Shown in pieces: positions 12,021 through 25,300 of a stretch of DNA of 64,000 nt. The stretch is from Lethocerus indicus (lineage: Eukaryota; Arthropoda; Insecta; Hemiptera; Belostomatidae). Positions within the stretch are counted from its first letter, which is position 1. The number at the start of each line of letters is the position of its first letter. The stretch spans positions 16,143,154 to 16,207,153 of the forward strand of contig JACDQD010000002.1 in NCBI GenBank assembly GCA_019843655.1. The letters are read 5' to 3'. The notes under the pieces are model-generated. The model searched no databases, was not told where the DNA came from, and worked only from the letters and a program-made list of their open reading frames with translations. The position numbers were made by a program, and so were the translations under genes.

Positions 12021-12184
12021 AGTTTAGAATACCTGTTTTGCGGTCTGCGAGGGGTTGGAATACCGTAGATTTGACTGTACAGGGCAGTGAGGATGCCCAA
12101 ACAACATCCAAATGTGACTAATACCGCTGCTGAAGATGGCAAGCAGCCGAAACCGGACTAGTAGAAGACCAAACCAGCGAGAGG
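12021..12184. mobile_element. Foldback element copy 2, internally deleted
   Basis: It has the complete left terminus (AGTTTAGAATACCTGTTTTG) and then jumps directly into the inverted arm, ending at GCGAGAGG. The flanks ATAAAATGTTT (12010-12020) and ATAAAATATTT (12185-12195) look like an 11-bp target duplication with one mismatch. Its hammerhead-like site reads GGAC where GGTC is expected, so cleavage would be lost. Confidence 0.75.
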
Positions 12185-12195
12185 ATAAAATATTT

Positions 12196-13430
12196 CTTTA
12201 TAATGTTTTTAATTTTATCACCGCTTTACAGTTAGTATTTTATTACAGATATTATTTTAGTATTACAGATAGTATTTTATTTACGAAAAACGTATATTAT
12301 ATTACAAACTTCAAAAGAAAGAGTTATCAGGATGTTCTAAATAAAAGTCCACCCCCCTGTAAAAAAATATTCCTAATACATACTAAAGATTTAACGGAGC
12401 ATCAAATGATAAATTTCATACCTATTATCTCCATTTTTATCTTGGCCTTTGAGTTGACATTAATTTCTTATATTTTTAACTGTAGCCGATTCAAAAGAGC
12501 CCCTCTTTTCTTCTAGGGAGTCGTTAAGGACGAAAAGAAAGAACCTCCCCTTTTTCTACGGAGCCATTCATCTTGTTAATCATTTTATAAATCATTTTCC
12601 CCACTTTTTACACGAACTTGTTTGTGATTGTTATACTGGTTTCAGATTAGACCCTCACAGAATTTTTATATATGGAAATAAAGCACGTCACCTGTCACTT
12701 GGAAAGCGTGCCGGGCCGTCGTAATGAGCCTGGATTAGTGAAATATTTTTTTAATAAACTTTCCCTTCGTCGTTAAATGATCATTAACAAATTAATTACT
12801 ATGCACAATAAATAATAGTAGATTACTACTACAAATACTGTTGCTTCGTATAAAGAGAATGTTTATATTTTGAGAGTCTGGGAGTAAGTTTTATTGCACC
12901 CCCTAGATGAACTATCCCCTATTCCGTGAATAACATTTTTGGATTATTGAGGTGAAATTATCTCAGTTGGTTCTCGCCGGTAGTAGACATTTTATGCAAT
13001 TTGAAAGTCTAAATATTCCATACATTATTCATATAAATGTATAAATATGTCTTTAAATCCTCCAATGGCATTAAGGAGAAACATTCTTTCCCATTTTTCG
13101 AGGAAGAGAAGAAAATAATTTTCAGATTGACGTGGAATCATTCTTAATTTGAATTTATTTGGATTATACGATCCAAAAATATCCACAAACTTAACTAAAC
13201 GTGCAAATCGATTCCTTGGACTACTTCAGAAGGGTGATACTGTTAAAATCGATAGATAGGTCGGGAATAGGACTAACGCTGCTTTTTCAGTATTTCTTGG
13301 ATCGATTTTTCAGCCTGTTTTACCGCCGTCTACTAATTGTAAATAATATTTCACTAATGGTTTTGTTTTGTAGACGTAGTCAATTGACTCACTTCAATTT
13401 TCTCGAGAAATAAGTAATTATCGGTTTATT
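12196..13430. other. AT-rich intergenic DNA, no gene seen
   Basis: No domain, splice-bounded exon or repeat was recognised. The open frames here are AT-driven and hydrophobic without motif content. Confidence 0.6.
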
Positions 13431-13439
13431 ATTACGGAA

Positions 13440-13800
13440 TCCGGGAAATAATCGGGATAAGACGCTTGCCTTTGTCGAGAGCAGAACCGGTCGTGGCCCC
13501 AACAATAAGACCGTACTATCCTGCCCATTGAAAACATCCGTCGAATCTGACTCCCCTCCAACCGAATGTTGTGAGTACAATGCCAACAATGGGAAGAGTA
13601 TCAGATTGATAATGCCTAGGTTAGGGGTCGGTTCGACCCGGAATCAATATGTCCTCCGACTTCTCCCGGGCGAAGAACACAATAACAATGCACCAGTAAT
13701 TGACGTATATTGCGCATCATTAATTCTCCACAGCCGGGCCCATAACGGATCGCCCTATGTATTAGTATAGGGGACATTGTCACACCCGAGTGAATGAAAT
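13440..13800. promoter_or_regulatory. Candidate enhancer island with four SoxB-type motifs
   Basis: ACAATG at 13577, ACAATGGG at 13586, ACAATG at 13685 and CATTGT at 13775 lie within 205 bp, with an extra AACAATAAG near 13500. The first two sites are only 9 bp apart and in the same orientation. The patch is richer in GC than its flanks. Confidence 0.35.
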
Positions 13801-14003
13801 TAATCCACGTCGTCGAGTAATTTTACGGTCAAGTGTAAATAAGGGGGTCCCAAGCAGCGAATCAGAAATTCTGGAACTGTTTTCGGAATCAAAATGGTAA
13901 TCGAAGTTGTAAAAATGGTTATTGGAATCGCGTCTGAAAATTGGAAACCCGTCCGAATGTTGTTATTTAAGGAAAGATAATTAGTAATAGCAATGTAGAC
14001 ATA

Positions 14004-14116
14004 CTTAAGGTGCTAGTTTAGAGTATCTCGTAAAGCTCGTAGAAAAAAATATAAGCATGTATTTATGTTATGTTATTTTATGTGGCTTTACGAGCTTGCA
14101 ATACTAGTACCTTAAG
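14004..14116. repeat. 113-bp foldback hairpin (MITE-like)
   Basis: The ends CTTAAGGTGCTAGT and ACTAGTACCTTAAG are inverted repeats with one mismatch. The pairing continues inward to CTCGTAAAG against CTTTACGAG. The central part is AT-rich. The structure resembles a short miniature inverted-repeat element; no target duplication is clear. Confidence 0.6.
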
Positions 14117-14119
14117 CTT

Positions 14120-15534
14120 GGATATTAATTTCACCTACAACATAATTGCAATTTCTCATTATTTTTCCCCAAAAATATATGCCTCAATTCACGATTATAT
14201 TGTAACCTCACACAAAGCATTGGAAACCGTATAGATATATAAGGTTGCCTTATAGGAGCATCGTTTATTCGCACGGCTGTGTGCCCATTCGTTCCATCCC
14301 CGGCATCCATCACCGAAGCGTAGGCGGTAGATTTGGCGCCTGTGCCTCGTCCACAAAGGCTACAACGCCAATACCGGCCGTAGTATTGAAACGAGGTTCG
14401 TGTCAATATGTTATCGGTGTGTCGGCAAATGAAGGGGTGGAGAAGGCGAGCAGAAGGCACTGGAATTAGGCTGAGTGTGGAGACTCCGGCCGCGGTTCTA
14501 ATGCGAGTCGCTCATCACAACTTCACTGAATACCGGTACCCTTTGACGTTTCGCACCTTTCTAGAGACTCTTCTATTTACGCTATTGTCCCTCCCCCGTA
14601 TTCGAGCCCGCCTACTAATCCCCGACGCATCGTTAGTGCCTTCATTTTTAATGAATTTTTTTTCCGTTTCGATCGAGAACATCTTTCGGTTTCGACTTTC
14701 AGAATAATATTTTCCTTTTCTTGCCCTTCAGAAGGAAATTGGAGAAGTGAAATTTGAAAGACAAGTACCGCATTGTTGTTTCACTAAATATTAGTGGTCG
14801 TTTTCTTCTTGTCGAAGTAGTGCGCTGCAGGTTATTGTACGAGACTGTACACAGTTGACAGCACCGAAGTCACCAACAGGAGAAAAGACCTCGTTACTCT
14901 CACTCCTAGTCAAGTTAATAGCTTTAGGGTTAAAAAGTTAGAAAATCGAAAAAGTCACGACTATTAAAACAAGCACTTTTTCTGGAGATCCCGGATTGTT
15001 GTCGGAACCGTAATCCTAATGAGGTTTGCCAACAGGAGTGTGCTTCTTCACAAACGTCTGTTTGTAATGAGTGGAGTTGTGGGGGCGTGGCCAGGATGTG
15101 TCGTTTTTCCCCAGCGAGAAGCGGTCGGCCGGTCTTTGTGCCGCCGGTGGCTGCTCTATATTTCGGCCATTGTTCTCGTCCCGGCTCCTACGGCCCTGTA
15201 ATCTTCGCTTCCCGAGCGCCTCGTTAGTCCGATTTTAATAAGTACAATCGGGTCGGGAGGCGGTAAACACGGCCGCCGGCCGACAATGGAGGGCCGGGCA
15301 GATGTGCCGTCGCACTGAAGAAGCCGCAAAAACACGCCGGGGTGTGAACCCCGGGAAATGTGGGAGGGGTAATAACAGTCCACGGCCGGGCCGAACCGCC
15401 ATTCACGGTTGGTGACGCTTACCGACAAAAAACCGTGTTCTTCTCAAACGTTCTCTCGTATAAACCATTCGGATCGACCTTTGTAAAGGTAATTCTTCTT
15501 CCGCAAGAAACGTCTCGTATTTCCATAACAGTAT
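14120..15534. promoter_or_regulatory. Two GC-rich islands (about 14250-14640 and 15030-15420)
   Basis: The second island holds CCATTGTTCTC at 15167-15177, which fits the extended Dichaete/SoxN-type consensus, and the word CCGACAATGG at 15280-15289. The first has no SoxB core. Between them lies AT-rich DNA. No gene was recognised. Confidence 0.35.
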
Positions 15535-15547
15535 GTTGGAAACAATA

Positions 15548-15760
15548 CCGTGGGTTTGTGGTGTTTCTGTCTCCTATCGCTGGTTTGGTCTTTTGCTACA
15601 CCGGTTTCGGCTGCTCGCCATCTTCAGTAGCGGTATTAGTCACGGTGGAGATGGCGAGCAGCCGAAACCGGTCTAGCAAAACCAGCGAGAGGAGACAGAA
15701 ACACCACGAACCCACGGTATTCCAACCCCTCGCAGACCACAAAACAGGTATATTAGACTA
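15548..15760. mobile_element. Foldback element copy 3, near-perfect palindrome
   Basis: The left arm is truncated and the right end is complete (ACAGGTATATTAGACTA). The two arms meet almost directly at about 15645-15650, so the copy is close to one long hairpin. A 13-bp direct duplication GTTGGAAACAATA flanks it at 15535-15547 and 15761-15773. In the left arm, read on the minus strand, the hammerhead-like site has G at the cleavage position. The right arm lacks the CTGAAGA core. Confidence 0.8.
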
Positions 15761-15773
15761 GTTGGAAACAATA

Positions 15774-18700
15774 ATTATAACGATAAATAAAGTAGGTTAA
15801 CATTTTGGAATCCCTATTGAATATACATCTCCAGAGTAGGGTACTTCTAGTCAAAGGAACACGTCATTACGTGCTTGTGTGCAGATAGTATTAGCGTAAG
15901 AGTGAGGGTATTTGTTTCTCGCGTAAGTTGTGTTGTATAATTAATAGCGTTTAGAGCACTCGTTGAACACTATTAAGGTTGATTCTGAAAAAGGGGATTA
16001 AGCGACCCGTTTTGTGGTGGCTGGCTTTGATGTCTGCGGTTCAATCGAAACTTCACCGGGGCCCTCCCTGGGAGGTGAAGCGGGAGCGGGAGCTGGAGCG
16101 GTATCCCTCTAAAAGGACCACTACCGCTCCCGAGCCTGTTCGGTTAATGATGACATTCCTTTTTCTTCCAGCCAACTCGGGACCGTCCATTGGTGTTCTC
16201 ATAAAGGGACCTGAACATGACTTGCTTCATTTCGCCTCTCTTCCTCCGTCTCTTTTAGTGGCAATCAACCGCCCGTCCCTCACAATAGCACCAACAGCCC
16301 ACCCGTCTTAATTTCTTTACAATATAGTCCTGATTGCTCTGTCTCTAAACACGCTTGCATTTTTTAGAACCTTCAGATTTTAGTTTCTCTACCCTTAATA
16401 CGCCGTCACTGAAAATACTCTTAAAAATTCGATAGAAATTAATCGAAGATTATATTATCATTCTTTCGGTAGTATACATTAAACCGACCGAATTTCAATT
16501 TTCAAGCTATTATATGAGTAATCCCAATATGCTAATTTAATGGCAATTAGAGGATTACATAACAATTTTCTAAACTGTTGATGTAACTAACGTTTGTCAC
16601 TGTACGATACCAGTTTCGTTCGCATTTGTAGATATCGCCATACAATATGAACAATAACTATCACCATTGTTAAGAACAGTTAAGTTGGTTAATTTATTTC
16701 AGCTCCAGTATAAATTGCGTTATCCTTACAGTTCACTTGGTGAAACGTTTGAATGTAAGGTAGAATAGGAACGTTACAAAAATATACATTTGATCCTTAA
16801 GAATAATGTCACCACTGTAGGGGATCCTTGGCATACATTTTTTTTTATAGAAAAGGGCAGATGATACCGCCCGTTCTTCGGTCATGTATGAAGTTATTAA
16901 GCTGCATCGATGGGATTTTTCCGTTTCTAATGATGCCAACGCACAAAGGCGACGTCCGGTAACGGCCCAGGGGTGGGTTCGTTCTTGAAGCGGGGATTCC
17001 GAGGAAAATGGCCAAAGGTCCGTCCGTACATTTGGAACAACATCAAACATCGTTCTTTCCGCTTTTAACTCGACGAATTATGAGACAGCGAGCAATACAT
17101 CATCCCATTGAAGGAGTTTTTGAGGAGGAACCGAGGAGTGAGAAGGAGGCGGGGAGGGATACAGCTCCAGGCTAACGAGGTGTTCTCGCGAGTTCTCGAG
17201 CGGAAGTAACCGGGCCCTCTACCGGGAGCTCCGTCCCACAATGAGTCCCTCTCTCGAATTAAATCATTACGAAACGACGGTAGGCTCGCCCACTCTCTCG
17301 CTCTCTCATTCCCCACTCGTTAAAACGGCCGTTGTCACTCGATACGATTCAAAAATTAGCCCTTTCACGGGCCGACAGTCTCGTTTTCAGTCCGAGCGAA
17401 TAATGCGGAGTTGGAGACAATACAGGTTGAAAAATTCCCCGACGACCCGTACGACGGGAGGGGACCCTTGTCTCTCTCGAAATGGAAGCCGGCCCGGATT
17501 GTGTTCTCCTTCGAGTGGCCACACAGCAAAATAAACCACTTTAGCCCGACCGAGTGACTTTTTTTCCGCCGCATTACGCGCTGTCCCAGGGACTCGTCCT
17601 ACCTCTTCGTCGACCTCTGTTGCCCCGGCGGTTGACAAACGGTGCAGTCCGAATGGAGCCGGCCTAGGGGGACGATCCGGGCCTCCAAAAAATCTTAATT
17701 AGCCGGAAAGAATTGTTCCTTTCATTAGCCCAGGCAAACCTAAGTATCCTAATTCACCACAAATCTGAACAACTGCATATTTCTTCTGTCCTTCCGCAAT
17801 TCCTTCCTCTATAATTATTATAAAGTTACAACTTAATTTACTTTAAATATTAATTAACTGATAATCCGCACGATGTGATACAGATTATAAGTAATTTCTT
17901 TAGAATCTTTTAGGATATTGAGAGCCAACTCTTTACATTTTGTACAACAGCTTCGAGCCGTTGTTCGGACTAAATGGTACCGTCACAGCGTTAAAATCCT
18001 TAATTCCTTATATTTAACAACTCGATGCGAGGATCCTCTTATCTGGGAGTAGTCATGCCGCCAAACGATGGCGCACGGTGGCTCTAATAAATTGTTCGGG
18101 GGCTGAGTACTGTGGGTGGCGGGGGGGTGGCGGGGCGGTATCGGACAGTGTTCGCAGTTAATACGCGGAAAATTCACGTCCGGCCGGCCACCGACAATGT
18201 ACGTGTGGGTGCTCATTAGGCGGCCGCCCTCATAAACTGTGCACAGGTATCGATTTTGATCGGGGGCGAGTGTGTGCAAGGTGGGCCAGGAAGTGCACGT
18301 GAGAGTCACCCTTGGGGGCCGAACAAAGCGGCCGGCCGGCTCCCCACCACCGCAAATTTAATATTTATTAGATGAACAATCACAATGGAGGCTTACTTCT
18401 GCACCGCCCCACTTCAATACCTGTCTGAATCACGACCGTCTTCCTCACGCGGATCTGCCGAAGAATTGTCCGCTTTTGAAGTTGTCTACCCTATTCTTAT
18501 ACGCCCCTGATATATACACCTACGGATAAAATTACAATACAAAGCATTTTAATCCATACTGGTGAATTCTTACAAAAAAATTCTCCTTAAAAAAATGATG
18601 CGCGTTATTATAGAGTTTATTTTTCTGTTTTTTATTGGTGTCTCAAAATTTCCCGGTGCCTGAACACAGAAAATTTTATTTCCACAGTAGTGTTCATAAC

Positions 18701-18886
18701 GGCTGTATTAAGGTTAAAATACAGATTTAATTTAATGAGAAAATCGACAAAAAATTAAGTTGTTTAGATAATTGTATTGTTATTATCACGATTATTGGTA
18801 ATAAATAAAGTATTTATATGTACATCCCAATAAGCTTGAGTGTGATGACCACAGAAGGCCTGCGAACTTGTTATTATAACTCACTC
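15774..18886. other. Intergenic with several GC-rich islands, no gene seen
   Basis: Islands lie at about 16010-16320, 17100-17690 and 18040-18400. SoxB-type motifs are CCATTGTTAAG at 16664, ACAATG at 17238, CCGACAATGT at 18192 and ACAATGG at 18382. Open frames in the islands have no recognisable domains. Confidence 0.5.
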
Positions 18887-19302
18887 TTAGAATACCTGTT
18901 TTTTGGTGCGAGGGGTTGGAATACCATAGATTTCGTGTGTTTCTGTCTCCTGTCGCTGGTTTGGTCTTTTGCTAGACCGGTTTCGGCTGCTCGCCGTCTT
19001 CAGTAGCGGTGTTAGTCACTGGTACGCGTATTCAATAGTCACTATTATGTACGTGTAGATAACACAACAAAACGAAATCCTTTCCAACCCAAAAAGACAA
19101 TAACAAGACAGATATGTATACACACGACAAACAGACAACCACCACAGTACATGTGACAGTGACAGTGAAGTGAGGATGCCCAAAAAACATCCAAAGTGCC
19201 AAAGAGCCTAACACCGCTACTGAAGATGGCGGGCAGCCGAAACCTGTCTAGCAAAAGACCAAACCAGCGAGAGGAGACAGAAACACACGAAATCTACGGT
19301 AT
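18887..19302. mobile_element. Foldback element copy 4, both arms present
   Basis: The left arm runs from TTAGAATACCTG to about 19020 and the long right arm from about 19040 to 19302. They are joined by unrelated sequence around GGTACGCGTATTC. This copy retains the best left-arm hammerhead-like motif. I could not identify a flanking duplication. Confidence 0.75.
18971..19007 (-). ncRNA. Hammerhead-ribozyme-like motif in foldback copy 4
   Basis: Read on the minus strand: stem I GCTA, core CTGAAGA, one extra base (C), stem II GGC with loop GAGCA and GCC, then GAAA, a self-complementary stem III ACC/GGT, cleavage base C17 and stem I return TAGC. All expected catalytic bases are present. The extra base before stem II departs from the textbook core. 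Stem III has no loop, so activity would require pairing of two RNA copies. Activity is not shown. Confidence 0.5.
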
Positions 19303-21640
19303 CACGGTGGATGAACGGCTCTGGTATTGTGCTCAGAAAATAAATAATAGCGGTAACTATAAATAACGGTAAAATGCAATTTACAACTCTATACATTCGT
19401 TTAGTATAATCCTACTTTTGAGCCGTCGAACTGAAAAAATTGGACACAATAGTTAGGTCATGCCCATATGTTATATTTCATTTTGGCAACAACACTCACA
19501 TTAGTGCGGATGCTAGGGCACACGTTTTTCTGCGTGTTATTTACCCTCAATAACGTTCCTTTTTATTGACGATACTCTCCGTATCGATTATTCCACACCA
19601 TTGGGCTGTGTTTGAACTCAACTCAGCCCGAATTTCCGGCCCGGTTTTGACTAGCCGTACCCGGTTCATTACCCGTCGTACTTAGGCGGCCTTCATACTC
19701 GTCATAAATAGAGAAAGAGAGAGAGAGGTACCGGACACAATGGGGGCGCCCTATCGCCTTACCTGGTTCAATCGCGTCCGACGAGTTCTACCCGATTGAG
19801 AACCCCGACCAGGCCGTCGGCCTCAAAAGATTCGCCCGGTGAAATGTTGCCTGCACAAGTGCCTCTCAAGATCATCCCAACGGTGCTACACTTGCACTGT
19901 CGGTTGGTTATTTACGATCAATAGCGCTTTGAACTTCTCCCGCCACTCCTCATGAACCGGTTTCATCTTTCCGGCAATTACGGGCCCACCGTCATAAAAG
20001 CACATTTCAGCGACCATTATTCCAACTACCACATTTCGTCTCAACACTTTTCTTCTTGTATGTAATTGAAACCTGCGTATGTATGAGAAAAACATAATTA
20101 AATCAGAAGTTTGTGGTATAATTATGATTATTAAACCTAATAGGTATAATACCTAATAATACCTGATAGGTATATAAGATCATTGTAGGATCGGAATTTT
20201 TGTTTAAACAGTAACATATTGGTGTAATAATAGCTATATACGTTAATAAATATTTCGTTATCTAATATTAATTTATTAAATTATAGGCCTTTTATTTATT
20301 AGTCATGGTTAGAAGGATTATGGTGCCTCTCCATTTCATCTGTTCAAGATAGTTTAGAAAACATTTCGATATGTGTTAAATAACGAAACTAAAACGATAT
20401 AAAGTATACTCAGTAATAAACAAAAATCTGATATTCTTCACTCTTGTCCGGGTAACTAGTTCATATTCCCGTTATTCCACCCGTTACATAAAGAGAAATT
20501 TATCAATACTTATGACTTCTCGACCGAAGTAATTTCACGCTGGACGAAAAGCTACAGTTCCGTAAGAAATTAAACTCAATAAATTGTGGAAGCGACAGCA
20601 CCGAGGAGGTAAAAAGTCGCCGTCGTTAACCTCTTCCACCCACCGCCACAAATTTCGGAGATTCCTAAACGCGTGCCTCGGAATCTACCGGGATTATAAA
20701 AACCTAATTGTAAATTATGTAAATTACAATGAAGGTGGTGGGGAGGGCCGGGGGCGGCTTTGAATTTTCGTTCCGCGTCCAGAGAGCCTGAATTAATGCA
20801 AAGCGAGAAACGACAAAAGGGTGGTGGGGCTAAGGAGGGAACGGGGGGAAGGGGGACCGGACGCGGTAAATCTGTTGTCAGAATACATTGGGCGGAGGAA
20901 AAAGGAGAGAAAGAGGGAGCTTCGAATGTTTCTTTCTCCTGTTACACATTATCTCCCGTCCCGCTTACCCTTACAACACCGTTCACCTCTCTTTTGTACC
21001 CGAGCGCTAATCCATACAACAAACACTCGGAGGGAGCGAGAGGGCAGGCCGGTGAAGGCGGCCGAGTGTCGGAGCGAGAGAGAGGGAAGAGCGAGATTCG
21101 GGCTCCGGCCACCCTCCTCCCCACTATTTATAAAGGGAACGACCATTGTGTCGCCGGGTGTCGGCCCTGAATGGGTTTCCTTATTTCAGGCTTAAATATT
21201 TCATGGGGTCCCACCCCCGAGCCTCAGCCCCGAAAGACCGGTTATTGAATGCCGAAAGGGGGTGACACGCAAGTAAAAACCTTATCCCTTATAAGAGCAG
21301 TCCGCTGTGAGGAAACGGATTATTGTTCGCTTCTGTACTCGAATAATCTTCCCGTAGGCTGACTTCGAGGAATGAGCCATTCGTGATGGCCATTTAAGGG
21401 CCCGTGAGAGATTAGACAGTCATAAACTGAAAACAATTCAATTCGTATATTTATGAAATATAAATATATCAATCGTTACGAGTTAGGCTTGTCGTAGGAA
21501 TGAATTATGAAGAAATTGAGAATGGATTTTCATACAAACGTGTGGAAATTATCATTCATTATTATTAGCGACACTTATAAATAATTTTATCACCCCTCTC
21601 TCATACTCATAATTATTATCAAGTTCCGATATTTCAGACG
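19303..21640. other. Intergenic with GC-rich islands at about 19560-19880 and 20600-21420
   Basis: The first island has ACAATGGGGGCG at 19737-19748, a 12-base word repeated at 56158-56169. The second has ACAATG at 20726 and CCATTGTG at 21143. A small cluster of inverted TACCTA/TAGGTA repeats lies at about 20130-20175. No gene was recognised. Confidence 0.5.
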
Positions 21641-21649
21641 AGTAATACC

Positions 21650-22380
21650 CTCCGGCTAAGAAACAATCGTGACGGCGTAGGCATTCAAAATGGAGCGTTT
21701 GAAGGGTTAATTAATTTTATTTTGGGAGCGCACATGTAATTAGTGAATCAATGAATGGTGTGTATGAGAGTCTGCGTGTGTATATGTATGTACACCCAGT
21801 ATATATATATATATGGGGTAGTGGGAGGGTGAGCCGAGAGGGAACGTGCGGTAATCTTATTGGTGGGTGGCTGAGCTAGAGGTGGAGGACAGGGCCCGGG
21901 GAAACAAAGCCGTTCTGAGAAAGCCGTGCATAATAATAACAGGAGGGGGGTGGGGCGGTGGAGGCGAGACAAAAACGGCAAAGAAAGGCCGGCGTCTCGC
22001 ACAGGACCCCCCCTTTTCTCCTTTTTGTGCCCTTTCAACTTTCTTCTCTTTCTATTGTTCTTTTATACCGCTCTGCCGGGACCCCCCTGAAAGGCCGGTA
22101 AAGTGAACTTTAGTTTTCAGACCCCCGCCCTCCTTCCGCCAACCCCACCCCCCACCCCCTTTATGAAAACTACTACTGTAGAATCAAGATTGAAAAGTAA
22201 AAGCGGGCGTAGAAGGTGGCCCGACAATGGGTCCGCCGTCTTCGACCGGCTCCGGCTCCCTTTTAACTCCAAATTGAGAGTTCATAAGTTTTGCGAAGCC
22301 CTTAATACACTGAGTTTAACAGGTGATTCTCGGGGATCGAGACGACCGTCTAATGAATTGCTCTGGAGATAAATTTTCGA
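21650..22380. promoter_or_regulatory. GC-rich island with CCGACAATGG word
   Basis: CCGACAATGG lies at 22221-22230. The island also has a short TATATA tract near 21800 and polypurine/polypyrimidine runs. No exon was recognised. Regulatory status is inferred from the motif and base composition. Confidence 0.3.
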
Positions 22381-25300
22381 CGACTCCAATTTTCTCCAAA
22401 GTGGTCCTTCCTTTCTCTTCCCAACACCTCATTGCACCGCGTCCACCTTTTATTTAAAGCAGTTCGCGTAATTTCCAATTCTGGGTAATTCATTTTCGCC
22501 AATGTAGGGTAGGATATTTAAAGCTTAATCGTTTTATTAGCTTAAGTTTCAGTTAATTTTTACTTTCTCATTAGAAAAAATAATATTTTTCAGAATATTA
22601 TGAATTTTGGTTGGTTATAAATGATACTAATTATTTAATTTATCGTAGACTGATTTGAAGATGTCTTTTTGTGTAAAAAACGATTCCTTGATATTCCATT
22701 AGTTTATTTGAAACAAGAAATATATTTTTATGTTTCAGGCTATTCAATATCCCTATATTAAAATAATGTAGGTATTATAGTGAAGGACCTAGCAATTTCC
22801 TTTGTTCCTAATCGAATAAATTTCATATATAATGGAGTTGGAACAATTAAATCTTAATTATACGCAGTACGCCCTAGCTTACGACCCTTATGTTTATTGA
22901 GGTTATTTTGCATCGCATACACTAAATAGAATTCGGGCATGGATTCAATAATGGGCTATCACTTAAGAGAGTCTGGTTTAGAGTGTATGCGGTCGTAAGG
23001 GGGAACAGGGCAACGAGCTTTCTATGCAAATTCGATTCCCGAGTAAATGCAGTCCTCTCGTTCTCCCCCCTCCCCCTCTGGCAGGAAGGAAGAGGGAGAC
23101 AGAGAACGAGAACTTGCCCGGAGGAGAGCAAGAGAAAGAAAGAGAGAGAAGTCGAGACTGTAAACTGCCGATAAAATATAACACCAGGGGCCCCCGCCGC
23201 CTTTGTCATACGGGCCGGGGGTCCGCCCTTTAACGAAAAATGTCCCATTTGATGTACACAAATAGGGATTTGTGAGGGTTACAAAGGGTAAAAGGGCATT
23301 GCTTGGGACTGATATATTCGTAGTGCCGCCGCAAATACCCTGCGGAAAAGACGCGAAAACCTCCTTCCTCTCCTACACCCTCTACCAAACAACCGAACGA
23401 CTCCCACGGACCCGGCTCTACAAAGATACAGCCGGGAATAATATATACAAAAGCTATTCCTCTACTTGAGATATCGGTTCACAAAGGCTTTCCTCCTATT
23501 TATTCCTTTTTATTACTTCTTTCTTCCTTTGTGGGCCCGAAAGGAGAGCGGGTCTCGGTGGGAGAGAGCGAGAGAGAGGGTGAGATTACAAAGGGGGAAT
23601 AAAGCATCTCTGGCTATGAACTCGAAAGGAATATAAATAACGCTTTAGATGTCGTTGTTTCTTTTTTATGGGGTCCTCGAAGCCCTCCACCTGTAGTCAA
23701 TGGCGAATATGACATAAATAACGGGTTTAGACTCCCCCCGTTGGGATAATCCGATCCTGATTTAGCGTCCGCTCCCCTTAGACCCCTGTTCATAGTTTAT
23801 ACTTGTCGCCTTTGATTTAATTGACAAGATTTACAGGACCGGAACTTAATACGAGCTCATTTAGCGGGTGTTAGTTAGCATAATGCCGGCAGGAATTATT
23901 TACTCCTCTAATCGTATTACGGAATCCGATGCGATCTTATACAGCGTTTTACATAACAGACCTGCGCTCTCACAATGCCTCTGTTTCGGATTATTAGAAG
24001 AGGGCTTTAAATTATTTGGACAATGTCCGAACAAATATCTTGCCTCTTAAAGTCAAACAGAAATTGACGAGTATCAACATTTCGGACCTGCATTAATTAT
24101 CCAATATATGTAGCCATAAGTGATCCAATTTTCTCTATCGTTTTAATGAGAATTTAGTTGTTTAAAAAGCAATAACCACTCATAAAAATAATCCTAAGTG
24201 CCTAGGTTCATGGATAGCCAATAAGAAAACCTTCACGAAACGGCTTAAGAAAGCCTTTATTAATGTGTCAAGTATAATAAGAATCACCATACGAAAATAG
24301 ATGCAATATGAAATATGTTTGTATACTAGAAAGGAATAAAGGAAATACATTTGGGAAATTCCTTTAGATTGTTCTCAAGATATTTGAAATACTGGGGCTC
24401 CAGACGAGTTAAAATAAACTCTTAAAATAAAGGAAAATTCAGACGAACCCGGGAGCGCCGGGTTCAAACCCTGTTGAGAAATAACATAAAAACATAGAGG
24501 TAGCCAGTGTCACTAATATTGGGAACAGCGACTGAGCTGGATACAGTGTATTGCTACCAGAATAATATGGACGGCTGGGGATAATTGAGGAACGGCAGGA
24601 ACGGTGGAAGTGGGAGCTTGAAAAGAGAAAAGTGGTATAGGGCTGTGTTATAAAGTGGTGGGCGGAGGGGTGAGGGGTTTAGCCAAGGAGGAAGAGGATA
24701 GATCTGTGGGCGGGGCCCTGTCTTGTCTTGCCCCTCGCACTCTTCCTCCAATGCCATGGACCTCCCTAAATCAATGCCATCATCTCCTTCCAATAAATGC
24801 GTCCATTCTCCACCACTCTTGGCACCCTAGCCCGCGCCCCATCCAACCACTCGTCCAAAACTAACCAAATATCAAACGGGTTCCTTGATTTATAGCTGTC
24901 GGGAGGTATTCAGCGGGGCTTTTGTCCGATGTAAGCCCTGAAAATAGGTTAGTGTTCCACTATGTTACATACATGCACAACTGTATTCTATCGTAAATCA
25001 TATAATTACCAACAATCAAATATATTTTGCGGGGGGAGGAGCCACTTTTAGACGATTTTTTGGAGTCTAAACTTACAAAGATAATAATTGTTGGCGGCAT
25101 TCCACGACATTGATGTGGACATAAAGCCCCGAAAGAATACAAATAATATATTTCTTGCCGAATTAGGACAAAATAAATGTCTGAACAAAAATAATAAATG
25201 TTTGGTGGTGAGGGGAGTTATCAACAATACCAAGGGAAAAGTGAGAATACAAGGAACATTGTTGTTTCGCTCTCTAACAGAAATAATTTTAAACAGCTAC

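Noticed and set aside
24441..24475. B-box-like GGGTTCAAACCC resembling a tRNA T-arm
   Set aside because: No A-box or other tRNA arms are recognisable upstream, so it may be chance.
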